From positions 2,108,001-2,172,000 of the forward strand of contig NZ_SZPZ01000001.1 of assembly GCF_005233875.1 (NCBI RefSeq): DNA of 64,000 bases, written 5' to 3'. The first letter of the stretch is position 1; each line of letters opens with the position of its first letter. This DNA is from Kribbella jiaozuonensis (GTDB taxonomy: Bacteria > Actinomycetota > Actinomycetes > Propionibacteriales > Kribbellaceae). The position numbers and the translations under genes were made by a program. The notes under the pieces were generated by a model. That model did no database searches. It saw nothing but the letters and a program-made list of their open reading frames with translations, and was not told where the DNA came from. This document shows positions 41,041 through 49,133 of this stretch, piece by piece.

Positions 41041-41873
41041 GGCGGGTCGTTCTGGAACTGGAACTGGACCCGGATCGAGTCGTCCAGGGGGATGACGACG
41101 GTGGTGTTGGAGGCCGACCAGGTTTGCGGGACGAGGAAGAGGCGGTTCTGGCCTACGACCAGCAGGCGGAGGCCGCGGTAGCGGTAGTTGAAGGTCTGGC
41201 CGGTGCCGGCGCGGAGGGTGGTTTCTTCGATGCCGGGGGAGCGGAGGGCGAGCTTCTCCTTGGTGTCGAGGATGACGACCGGGAAGCGGTTCAGGTGCCG
41301 GGCGTCGGCGCGGGCCAGGCCGCGGCCGGAGTACTGCGCGGTTGTCGCGGTCGCCCAGAAGGCACAGGTGACCGTGACGACTGCGAGCAGGGCGATGAGG
41401 ATGCGTTGCGGGCCGAGGGTCGGGTCGGCCTTGCGGCGTAGATAGGTGAGGTAGGCAAGCGCCGCCGCGGAGAAGCCGATCACGCCGGGGACGATGAGGG
41501 CGTAGTACGGCACGTGGCCGATGAGCGGATACGCGAGGAGGCCGGCCACTCCGAGGATGAGGACCAGTACGGCGACGCGGGCGGCGCGGCGCACTGCGAC
41601 AGGTGTCGGGTGGATCGCGTGGTGCAGAAGGAGTGCCGCCACCGCGAGCAGCGTGATCACGAGCAGCGGGACCAGCAGGGGCTGCGGACTGCGCATCACG
41701 TAGTCCTGGGTGCTCAGGCCGATCGTGTCGACGTCGATCCCGAAGTACGCGTACTGCGAACGCGACGAGACGTAGCCGAAGTAGAACAGCAGCGCGCTGA
41801 GCAGCGTCACCGGCGTGATGATGCCGGCGGCGAAACTGATCCAGCGCTCGGCCTGCGACCGTTCGTCGGCCAT
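41037..41873 (-). CDS. Uncharacterised polytopic membrane protein
   Basis: This 278-residue protein has five predicted membrane segments: ISFAAGIITPVTLLSALLF, PLLVPLLVITLLAVAALLL, VAVLVLILGVAGLLAYPLI, ALIVPGVIGFSAAALAYL and RILIALLAVVTVTCAFWA. A soluble C-terminal domain of about 85 residues follows (FPVVILDTKEKLALRSPG, LRLLVVGQNRLFLVPQ). No family is recognised. It starts 1 bp after the stop of the lipoprotein gene, so the two form an operon and may act together at the membrane. Confidence 0.65.
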   Translation of the reverse strand: MADERSQAERWISFAAGIITPVTLLSALLFYFGYVSSRSQYAYFGIDVDTIGLSTQDYVMRSPQPLLVPLLVITLLAVAALLLHHAIHPTPVAVRRAARVAVLVLILGVAGLLAYPLIGHVPYYALIVPGVIGFSAAALAYLTYLRRKADPTLGPQRILIALLAVVTVTCAFWATATTAQYSGRGLARADARHLNRFPVVILDTKEKLALRSPGIEETTLRAGTGQTFNYRYRGLRLLVVGQNRLFLVPQTWSASNTTVVIPLDDSIRVQFQFQNDPP

Positions 41874-41874
41874 C

Positions 41875-42477
41875 TCAGCTCGTCGGCGTCTCGGGTGTCT
41901 CGCTCGGCTCGGGGTTCCCCAGCGCACGCGTGTCGAATCCGATCGAGCTGGTGTTGTTCTGCTTGATCGACGCGCAGTCCTCGGCGCTGGCGCAGGTAGC
42001 GGTCGCCGGAACGACCAGCGTGGCGTGCTGCCCCTCGTCGGGAGTGACCTGACGTACGCCGACGTAGCAGGCCGGCTGGTCGTCGGCGGTGACTTTATTG
42101 CCGGGGCACTCCGGCCCCTGGCCGCCGCAGGCCGACTGGTCGAGTTCGAACAAGGCCGGATCGACGCCGGGCGTGCCGTAGGTGAGCGTGGTGCCGTGCG
42201 GAAGGTCCAGCCCGGTCAGGCTCACGCCGACGCACTGCTTCGATTGGTCGGACGGTTGATCCGCCTGTGCCCCCGGGCCGATCGGGAGCGAGACGATGCT
42301 GATCGACGGCTGCTTCTGTTCGGGTTGGGTCGACTCGGCATCGGTCGGCTCGGGCGCCGGTTCGGTGGTGTCGTCGGCGGTCGCGGTCACCACCGGCGTC
42401 GGCGTACCGCCGTCGGTCGACGAACACCCTGTCAGCAACAGGACTGTCACCGATACCGTCGCAACCAACGCCCGCAT
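41875..42477 (-). CDS. Uncharacterised lipoprotein
   Basis: This 200-residue protein has a short signal peptide and lipobox LLLTGC, so it is predicted to be lipid-anchored outside the membrane. A Thr/Pro/Glu-rich linker of about 45 residues leads to a domain with paired cysteines (QCVGV, ACGGQGPECPG, ACYVGV, TCASAEDCAS) that could form disulfides. ATG 42477 is chosen, with GGGGGTGG upstream; GTG 42486 is in frame. It is first in the operon with the membrane protein and divergent from the patatin gene. Confidence 0.65.
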   Translation of the reverse strand: MRALVATVSVTVLLLTGCSSTDGGTPTPVVTATADDTTEPAPEPTDAESTQPEQKQPSISIVSLPIGPGAQADQPSDQSKQCVGVSLTGLDLPHGTTLTYGTPGVDPALFELDQSACGGQGPECPGNKVTADDQPACYVGVRQVTPDEGQHATLVVPATATCASAEDCASIKQNNTSSIGFDTRALGNPEPSETPETPTS

Positions 42478-42517
42478 GACAACCACCCCCAGGACCCAGA
42501 ATGACCCTCTGTGCAGA

Positions 42518-42554
42518 CTGCGACAACCTTTTGTTCACTCTCCGCTGCGACAAC
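42518..42554. promoter_or_regulatory. Direct repeat CTGCGACAAC x2 in the lipoprotein/patatin promoter
   Basis: Two exact copies of CTGCGACAAC start 27 bp apart (42518 and 42545). ACAA and TTGT around the first copy also form a short inverted repeat. This may be an activator site in the divergent promoter region. Confidence 0.4.
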
Positions 42555-42595
42555 GGTGCATTCGTGATATCCCTAACTGCGAAGGGGGACTGTGA

Positions 42596-45172
42596 ATGAC
42601 CGACCACGAGATCCGGATCGCGCTGGTTCTGAACGGCGGTGTCAGCCTGGCGGTCTGGATGGGCGGGGTGACGCACGAGCTGGATCTGATCCGGCGTGCG
42701 TCCGGCGGGTCCGACGCGCCGGAATCCCAGCCGTACGACGCTGTCCTGGCCGACCGTTGGCGCGAACTGTGCCACCGCGGCGAGGAGCGGCGGCGCGTGG
42801 TGGTCGACGTGATCGCGGGGACGAGTGCCGGCGGCCTGAACGGTTCGTTGCTGGCGACAGCGATCGCGAACGGTTCGACGCTGGATCCTGACGGTGACAA
42901 CGGTCCCTGGCTGCGGCAGAAGTGGGTCGCGCTCGGCTCGCTCGATGTGGGCAAGCTCGTGCCGTCGGCCGGCGTGAAGTCGAGTTCGGTGCTCGACGGC
43001 AAGTACTTCCTGCAGCAGCTCGAGGACCTGCTCAAGGGCGTGGCCGACGCGGGCGACAGCGATGCCGAGGAGCCGGTGACGCTGTTCGTCACGGCGTCCG
43101 GGCTGGGTGTGCAGCAGTTCAAGGCCAGGGACGCGGCCGGGCAGGCGTTCGTCGTACCGGATCATCGGTATCTGTACGGGTTCACGAGCGAGGACGCGCC
43201 GACGTACGACGGTGCCAAGCGCAAGTTCTCGGTCAAGGAGACGAACGGGTTGCAGGACACCGAGCTGCTCGCGCGAGCGGCGCGGGCGTCGGCGTCGTTC
43301 CCGGCGGCGTTCGGTCCGGTGCTGGAGACGCCCGAGCTGGCTGCGAGTCCGCCGCGGATGCAGCCCGGTCCGGCCGAGGCCGGGTCGTGGCTGGTGGACG
43401 GCGGCGTACTCGACAACGCGCCGTTCGGGCCCGTGCTCGACGTGGTCGCCCGCCGGCCGGTGACCGGCAAGGCGACGCGCTACGTGCTGTACGTCGTACC
43501 GTCGGCCGGGATCGGGCACGCCGCGACCGCCCTGCCCGGTGCGAAGGAGCCGAGCTGGCGGGTGACGGCGTTGTCGGCTGTGCAGTTCCCGCGCGAGGTC
43601 GACTTCCGCTCGGACGTCGAGCAGCTGGAGCGGTTGCTGCTGGAGGCCGATGCGTCCTGGTCCGATACCCAGCGGCTCTTCGATCGTTGCCTGAAGCAAC
43701 CAGAAGAGCGAGCCCGGTTGAAGGCGGCTGCCACGGCGCTGCAACCGGCGTACTCGCGGGGTCGGGCGGCCGGTGGGGTCTGGGAGGCCGTGACGATCGC
43801 GAGCCACGACCAGTCGACCGTGCTGGACGCCGCGACCGCGCTGTCGGAGCCGGAGATCGACGAGATCCTCGCGACCAAGCATCCGTGGGTGCCGGGGCCG
43901 GACGGTTCGACGACCGCCGTACGCGACGATGCCGACGGCAACCCGAGCTGGCTGTGGGGGACCGGTGCGGCCGAGCGGATCGTGCGGCTGATCCTGCGTT
44001 CGCTGCGGAATCGGATCAGCAAGGCGCCGGGAGCCGAACGTGCCGAGCTGGACAAGCGGCTGACCGCGACGAGCGACTGCCTGATGAAGGTACAGGCGGT
44101 TCGCGACGCGCTCGACGTGGAGCTGGCCGCGGCCGATCTGGACCTGCGACCGGCCGGCGGCGCGGAGGCCGTCGCGGTCGGGCTGAACGACATCTTCGAG
44201 AAGTTGCAGATCCAGCGCGCTCTCGGTGACGCGTTCGCCGAGCTGGTCACGGTGGTCGGCTGGGAGCTCGTCGACACCGCGCTCGAGGTCGAGATCGTCT
44301 CTCGTTGTACGTCGGCACGCACTCCGCAGCAGCGCAGCGCGCCGTTCCAGTTCCTCCGGCTCGGGCCGGACATTCCGCTCGCCGTACTCGACGAGTTGCA
44401 GGAAGGCTCGATCGCCAACCAGCTCAACGAACGCATCCTGTACGGCAGTCAGGTCGGGCATTTCGGCGCGTTCGGTGCGGCCGACTGGCGGCGGTGGGAC
44501 TGGTTGATGGGTCGCCTGCACTGCGTCGCGCATCTGGGCTCGATGCTCGGTGCGGATGCAGCCTGGATCCGCGAGACCCAGCGGCAGGTGCTGCAGGCCG
44601 AGGACTGGGAGATCAAGGCGGTCGCCGAACGGATCGAGCGGCTGGCCAAGGACTTCCCGGTCGACGCCGGGATGGGCGCGCTGGTGACCATGCGGAACGA
44701 GCTCAACGCCTCGCCCGAAGGTCGCGCGATCACCAAGGGCATCGCCGACCGGATGGTCGACGTCTCGTCCGGTCTCGGGCCTGAGGTCGGCAACTGGGTG
44801 AAGGCCGCCGCGGGCCGCAAGCATCAGCCCGGTTCGTGGCTGTTGCGCACGGCGCGCTGGTTCACCGAGCCGGCCCGGCAGACGGCCTGGGAGCGGATGG
44901 TCCGCGGCGCCAAGCTGAGCCCGGCGCAGCGGCCGCAGATCTTCGAGCCATGGTTGCCTGCGGCAACAGCTGTGATCGGGATCCTGCTGCTGATCCTGGC
45001 GGGCACGGTCGACGCCGTACGTCTCGTCGCGGCGCTCCTCGCCGGGGCCGTGCTGGCACTGAGCGCCGTGCTCGGTGTGGTCACCTGGTACGTACGGCGT
45101 GCCCGTCGGCGGATCCGTGCGTGGCTCGAGCAGCGGATGCCGGAGATCAGTCCAGAGTCACGAAATCAATGA
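42596..45172 (+). CDS. Patatin-like phospholipase with DUF3376 region
   Basis: This 858-residue protein has an N-terminal patatin domain: LNGGVSLAVWMGGV (oxyanion loop), the nucleophile Ser77 in VIAGTSAGGLNGS and the catalytic Asp268 in WLVDGGVLDNAPFGP. Patatins release fatty acids from membrane lipids. The long middle is helical, matching the actinobacterial patatin-like proteins with a DUF3376 region, and the C-terminus has two hydrophobic segments (about residues 783-825) that would anchor it. GAAGGGGGA precedes the ATG. It is divergent from the lipoprotein gene and overlaps the convergent DUF3097 gene by 26 bp. Confidence 0.85.
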   Translation: MTDHEIRIALVLNGGVSLAVWMGGVTHELDLIRRASGGSDAPESQPYDAVLADRWRELCHRGEERRRVVVDVIAGTSAGGLNGSLLATAIANGSTLDPDGDNGPWLRQKWVALGSLDVGKLVPSAGVKSSSVLDGKYFLQQLEDLLKGVADAGDSDAEEPVTLFVTASGLGVQQFKARDAAGQAFVVPDHRYLYGFTSEDAPTYDGAKRKFSVKETNGLQDTELLARAARASASFPAAFGPVLETPELAASPPRMQPGPAEAGSWLVDGGVLDNAPFGPVLDVVARRPVTGKATRYVLYVVPSAGIGHAATALPGAKEPSWRVTALSAVQFPREVDFRSDVEQLERLLLEADASWSDTQRLFDRCLKQPEERARLKAAATALQPAYSRGRAAGGVWEAVTIASHDQSTVLDAATALSEPEIDEILATKHPWVPGPDGSTTAVRDDADGNPSWLWGTGAAERIVRLILRSLRNRISKAPGAERAELDKRLTATSDCLMKVQAVRDALDVELAAADLDLRPAGGAEAVAVGLNDIFEKLQIQRALGDAFAELVTVVGWELVDTALEVEIVSRCTSARTPQQRSAPFQFLRLGPDIPLAVLDELQEGSIANQLNERILYGSQVGHFGAFGAADWRRWDWLMGRLHCVAHLGSMLGADAAWIRETQRQVLQAEDWEIKAVAERIERLAKDFPVDAGMGALVTMRNELNASPEGRAITKGIADRMVDVSSGLGPEVGNWVKAAAGRKHQPGSWLLRTARWFTEPARQTAWERMVRGAKLSPAQRPQIFEPWLPAATAVIGILLLILAGTVDAVRLVAALLAGAVLALSAVLGVVTWYVRRARRRIRAWLEQRMPEISPESRNQ

Positions 45173-45971
45173 GCTCCTCGACCCGGCCGAGCAGCGCCGG
45201 GTCGAGATCGGCGAAGCTGTTCACCTTGGACAGGATGTGCTTCCAGGCCGCCGCCACGTCGGCCTGATCGGTGGCCGGCCAGCCGAACGACTGCAGCACG
45301 CCCTTCTTCCAGTCCTGCCCGTGCGGGATCCGCGGCCACGCCTTGATCCCGACCGACGACGGCTTCACCGCTTCCCAGATGTCGATGAACGGGTGACCGA
45401 CGACATGCACGTAGCGGTTGCTGACCTGGGCGGCGATCTTCGACTCCTTCGACCCCTCGACCAGGTGGTCCACGAGTACGCCGAGCCGCCGGCCCGGAGC
45501 GGGCTGGAACCGGTTGACGATCTCGACCAGGTCGTCGACGCCTTCGAGGTACTCGACCACGACGCCCTCGATCCGCAGGTCGTCGCCCCAGACCTTCTCC
45601 ACCAGCTCGGCGTCGTGCCGGCCCTCGACGTAGATCCGGCTGGCGCGGGCGACCTTGGCCCGGACGTTGTCGACCGCGACCGAGCCCGACGCCGTCCGGG
45701 TCTTCTTCGGCGGGCCGGCCTTCTTCGGCGGCTTCAAGCTGACCGGTTTGCCGTCGATCCAGAAGCCCGGACCGAGCGGGTACGTGCGGATCCTGCCGTG
45801 CCGGTCCTCGAGATCGACGACGCCGTGCTCCCAGCGCACGATCGCGCCGACGAACCCGGACGTGGGCTCCTCGACGACCATCCCCTTCTCGATCTCGACC
45901 TCGACGGTCCGCCCGTTCTTCGGCTTCCGCCAGTCACCAGCTAGTACGTCGTTCCCATACCTGTCAGCCAC
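45147..45971 (-). CDS. DUF3097 domain-containing protein
   Basis: This 274-residue actinobacterial protein of unknown function begins RYGNDVLAGDWR, with PTSGFVGAIVRWEHGVVDLEDRHG, a Toprim-like IYVEGRHDAELVEKVWGDDLR, GVLVDHLVEGSKES and HPFIDIWEAVKP, the DUF3097 signature. The Toprim-like part suggests nucleic-acid or nucleotide chemistry (inference). The gene normally sits between hemW and hrcA; here it is 11.5 kb from hemW. It overlaps the end of the patatin gene by 26 bp. Confidence 0.9.
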   Translation of the reverse strand: MADRYGNDVLAGDWRKPKNGRTVEVEIEKGMVVEEPTSGFVGAIVRWEHGVVDLEDRHGRIRTYPLGPGFWIDGKPVSLKPPKKAGPPKKTRTASGSVAVDNVRAKVARASRIYVEGRHDAELVEKVWGDDLRIEGVVVEYLEGVDDLVEIVNRFQPAPGRRLGVLVDHLVEGSKESKIAAQVSNRYVHVVGHPFIDIWEAVKPSSVGIKAWPRIPHGQDWKKGVLQSFGWPATDQADVAAAWKHILSKVNSFADLDPALLGRVEELIDFVTLD

Positions 45972-45981
45972 CCGGCCAACT

Positions 45982-47517
45982 CTAGTAACTAGGAGCCGCG
46001 TGCGACGCCGTTGACTGGCGGCTCGGCGCGGTGAGCGTGAGCGCGACGTACGCGAGGAAGCCGACCACCAGGCCGACTGCCCACGAATAGTCGTAGAGCG
46101 GTTTGAGGAACGGGATCAGGCCGTCCTGCGGGAACGGGCCGGCGCCCGGGTTCGAGTACGCGCCGCCGACCGCGAGCAGGGAGCCGAGGAGGGTTGCCAC
46201 GACACCGCGCCAGTTCCAGCCGGCGGCGTACCAGTAGCGGCCGTTCGGTTGGTAGAGGTCGGCGAGGAACAGGTTGGTCCGGTCGATCAGCCAGTAGCCC
46301 GCGATCAGCACCCCGGCCACCGAGGCGAGCAGACCGCCGTAGAACGACAGCCAGACGAAGATGTAGATCGACGGGTCCGAGATCAGCCGCCACGGCTGGA
46401 TCACCACGCCGATCACTCCGGTCACCAGGCCCGCGGTCTTGAAGTTCAGCCAGCGGGGCAACGCGTTCGCGAAGTCGTACGACGGACTCACCACGTTGGC
46501 CGCGACGTTGCAGGACATCGTCGCGAGGATCGCCATGATCAGGCCGATCGTGACGATCACCGGGTTCTCGAACCGGCGGGTCAGCTCGACCGGGTCCCAG
46601 ATCGCCGAGCCGTACAGCACGACCGTGCCGGAGGTGGTGATGATCGAGACCAGCGCGATGAACGACATCGTCGTCGGCAGACCGATGATCTGGCCCCAGA
46701 CCTGTTGCCGCTGGCCCTTCCCGAACCGGGTGAAGTCCGGCATGTTCAGCGACAGCGTGGCCCAGAACGCGATCATGCCCATCAGCGACGGCGCGAAGAT
46801 CTTCCAGAAGTCGGCGTCCCAGCCGAGCTTCGACGGCTGCGACAGGATCGGCCCGAAACCGCCGGCCTTGACCAGGATCGCGACCATCAGCGCGACGAAC
46901 GCGACCGTCACCAGCGGCGCCGCCCAGTTCTCGAACCGGCGCAGACCCTCGATACCGCGGAAGATCAGCACCATCTGCAGCACCCAGAAGAATGCGAAGC
47001 TCAGCCACATCGTCCACGGATGCCCGCCGATCGCCGACGCGTTCAGCCAGCCGTTGCCGAACAGCTCGCCGACGATCACGTAGATCGCCTGGCCGCCGAT
47101 CCAGGTCTGGATCCCGAACCAGCCGCAGGCGATGAACGCCCGCAGCAGCGCCGGGAAGTTCGCGCCGCGGACGCCGTAGAACGCGCGGGCGAAGACCGGG
47201 AACGGGATGCCGTACTTCGTTCCTGCGTGGCTGTTCAGCAGCAGCGGGACGAGCACGATCAGGTTCCCCAGCGTGATCGTGAGGAACGCCTGCAGCCAGT
47301 TCATCCCGATCGCGACCAGACCGGACGCGAGCAGGTAGCTGGGGATGTTGTGCGCCATCCCCATCCACAGCGCGGCGTAGTTGTACGTCGTCCACGTCCG
47401 CTCCGGCAACCGCGTCGGCGCCAGCTCGGCATTCGCGTACGGGCTGTTGGCCAGCGCATCAGGATCGGTCAGCTCGACCCGACCATCGGAGTGAACAGTC
47501 TGCTCGGTAGTGGCCAC
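45982..47517 (-). CDS. NCS1 family cation/nucleobase or allantoin permease
   Basis: This 511-residue protein has about 12 hydrophobic segments. Diagnostic parts are TYNYAALWMGMAHNIPSYLLASGL, IPFPVFARAFYGVRGANFPALLRAFIACGWFGIQTWIGG, NMPDFTRFGKGQRQQVWGQ and ANVVSPSYDFANALP, all typical of the NCS1 (Mhp1/PucI) family that imports hydantoins, allantoin, cytosine or purines. GTG 47517 is chosen because of GAGGTGGG upstream; ATG 47559 is possible. No catabolic gene for these substrates is adjacent. Confidence 0.88.
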   Translation of the reverse strand: MATTEQTVHSDGRVELTDPDALANSPYANAELAPTRLPERTWTTYNYAALWMGMAHNIPSYLLASGLVAIGMNWLQAFLTITLGNLIVLVPLLLNSHAGTKYGIPFPVFARAFYGVRGANFPALLRAFIACGWFGIQTWIGGQAIYVIVGELFGNGWLNASAIGGHPWTMWLSFAFFWVLQMVLIFRGIEGLRRFENWAAPLVTVAFVALMVAILVKAGGFGPILSQPSKLGWDADFWKIFAPSLMGMIAFWATLSLNMPDFTRFGKGQRQQVWGQIIGLPTTMSFIALVSIITTSGTVVLYGSAIWDPVELTRRFENPVIVTIGLIMAILATMSCNVAANVVSPSYDFANALPRWLNFKTAGLVTGVIGVVIQPWRLISDPSIYIFVWLSFYGGLLASVAGVLIAGYWLIDRTNLFLADLYQPNGRYWYAAGWNWRGVVATLLGSLLAVGGAYSNPGAGPFPQDGLIPFLKPLYDYSWAVGLVVGFLAYVALTLTAPSRQSTASHAAPSY

Positions 47518-47607
47518 AGGTCCCACCTCATCCGGTCGGGCGATGTCCGTTCCGAACAAGTTGCGCGACGAGGTGACGTCGTGTCAACGGACAACTACCC
47601 GAAAGGG

Positions 47608-48378
47608 TCATCCCGGGCCGAGCAAGGGCAGACTTGGGCGTTGCGGCGCACCCAGAGCCTGATAGCCGCGACGGATCGCGTCCTGGAGTTTCTCGACCGG
47701 CCATGGCCAGTCCTCGGTGTGCTTGAGGGCATCGTCGAGCGGCGTGCCGGCGTGGTGCAGCGTGGAGATCGTATTGGCGACCTTGCCCAGGTCGATCGCC
47801 TGGTCGCGAGCGAACTCGACGTCGACGACCGCGCCGTGACCGGGAACGATCTTGGTTGCCGCGGTCATCATCCCGACCGCGGACTCGAGGGTGTCCGGCC
47901 ACTCGAGCGGGAACGAGTCCTCGCCGTACGACGGCGGTGCCGACTCCTCGATCAGGTCGCCGACGAAGACCACGTCCACATCCGGTACGACGACGACCGT
48001 GTCGCCGGACGTGTGCGCGTTGCCGACGTGCAGGAGCTCGACGCGGCGGTCACCGAGGTCGATCACCTTGGCGGCGGCGAACGTCGTACCCGCGAGGTTT
48101 TCTTCGGTCGTTGCGTTCTCGTGGAGGTAGACCGTGGCGTCGGTGAAGACGCTGTTGCCTGCAACGTGGTCGAAGTGGGCGTGCGTGTTGACGACCCACT
48201 TGACCGGCGCCTCGGTGAGCTCGCGGATGTGTTCACGCAGCTGCTCGGCCTCTTCGGTGGTGGCGCGGGTGTCGATCACCAAGGCGCCCTCGGATCCAAC
48301 AACCAGACCGACGTTCAGATCCCACTCGTCGTACCGCCGGACCCAGGTGCGGTCGCCGATTTCCGTCCACGTGCTCAT
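47608..48378 (-). CDS. MBL-fold metallohydrolase
   Basis: This 256-residue zinc hydrolase has NTHAHFDHVAG (H-x-H-x-D-H), LLHVGNAHTSGDTVV with the third His, FVGDLIEESAPPSY with the bridging Asp and IVPGHGAV with the last His. The arrangement resembles the B3-like/SdsA-QuiP-type hydrolases of unknown substrate, not a proven beta-lactamase (no signal peptide). ATG 48378 begins at MSTWTEIG; the frame upstream is not coding. It is divergent from the ThuA gene. Confidence 0.8.
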   Translation of the reverse strand: MSTWTEIGDRTWVRRYDEWDLNVGLVVGSEGALVIDTRATTEEAEQLREHIRELTEAPVKWVVNTHAHFDHVAGNSVFTDATVYLHENATTEENLAGTTFAAAKVIDLGDRRVELLHVGNAHTSGDTVVVVPDVDVVFVGDLIEESAPPSYGEDSFPLEWPDTLESAVGMMTAATKIVPGHGAVVDVEFARDQAIDLGKVANTISTLHHAGTPLDDALKHTEDWPWPVEKLQDAIRRGYQALGAPQRPSLPLLGPG

Positions 48379-48441
48379 GCGGTCGACATTACTTGAGCCT
48401 GGTGGTTGGCAAGCCCTCTCCCTCGCCCTTAGGCTCGCAAG

Positions 48442-48470
48442 TGTTCCGATCGGAACATCGAAACTTTCGA
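48442..48470. promoter_or_regulatory. Two adjacent perfect palindromes upstream of the ThuA-like gene
   Basis: TGTTCCGATCGGAACA (48442-48457) is a perfect 16-bp palindrome, directly followed by TCGAAACTTTCGA (48458-48470), a perfect 13-bp palindrome around one C. They lie in the 104-bp divergent gap between the MBL and ThuA-like genes. No regulator gene is adjacent. Confidence 0.65.
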
Positions 48471-48482
48471 AGGGTGGTCGTT

Positions 48483-49133
48483 GTGACCGAACGACGTGCA
48501 CTGGTGGTCCGGGGCGGCTGGGAAGGTCACTCCCCGGTCGAGGCGACCGACCTGTTCATTCCGTACCTGAAGGAGAACGGGTACGACGTCACCGTCTCCG
48601 ACACGACCGAGAGCTACCTCGACCTGGACGGCGTCGACCTCGTGCTGCAGTGCGTCACGATGAGCCAGATCCCCGCCGACCACGTCAAGGCGCTCGACGC
48701 CGCGATCCGGACCGGCACCGGCCTGGCCGGCTGGCACGGCGGGATCGCGGACTCGTTCCGGGACAGCGCCGACTACAACTTCATCGTCGGCGGGCAGTTC
48801 ATCTCGCACCCGCACGGGTTCACCGACTACCGGGTCGACATCGTGCCGGAGAAGGCCGATCACCCGATCGTCCAGGGCATCTCGCACTTCGACGTGCACA
48901 CCGAGCAGTACTACGTGCACTACGACCCGACCGACAACGTGCTCGCCACCACCACGTTCGAGTCGCACCCGGACTACCCGTGGATCGAGGGCGCGGTGAT
49001 GCCGGCGGTCTGGACCCGCACCTGGGGTGAGGGCAAGGTCTTCGTCTGCACGGTCGGCCACAAGCTGGACGACCTGGAGACTCCCGAAGTACGCACGATC
49101 ATCGAGCGGGGGCTGCTGTGGGCGAGCAAGTGA
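48483..49133 (+). CDS. ThuA domain-containing protein
   Basis: This 216-residue class I glutamine-amidotransferase-like protein of the ThuA (trehalose utilisation) family has ALVVRGGWEGHSPVEATDLF, GTGLAGWHGGIADSF, FIVGGQFISHPHG and FVCTVGHKLDDLETPEVRTIIERGLLWA, all family hallmarks. ThuA helps oxidise disaccharides to 3-keto sugars or handles them. The GTG start is inferred. It overlaps the oxidoreductase gene by 4 bp (GTGA), a common pairing in sugar catabolism. Confidence 0.88.
   Translation: MTERRALVVRGGWEGHSPVEATDLFIPYLKENGYDVTVSDTTESYLDLDGVDLVLQCVTMSQIPADHVKALDAAIRTGTGLAGWHGGIADSFRDSADYNFIVGGQFISHPHGFTDYRVDIVPEKADHPIVQGISHFDVHTEQYYVHYDPTDNVLATTTFESHPDYPWIEGAVMPAVWTRTWGEGKVFVCTVGHKLDDLETPEVRTIIERGLLWASK

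Noticed and set aside
42095..44824. Minus-strand ORF of 909 codons opposite the patatin gene
   Set aside because: Antisense to an ORF with a complete patatin active site.
47608..48378. True beta-lactamase (antibiotic resistance)
   Set aside because: The MBL motifs are generic and there is no signal peptide.
46249..48396. Plus-strand ORF of 715 codons opposite the NCS1 permease
   Set aside because: Antisense of a clear membrane transporter and MBL gene; the composition is typical of high-GC shadows.
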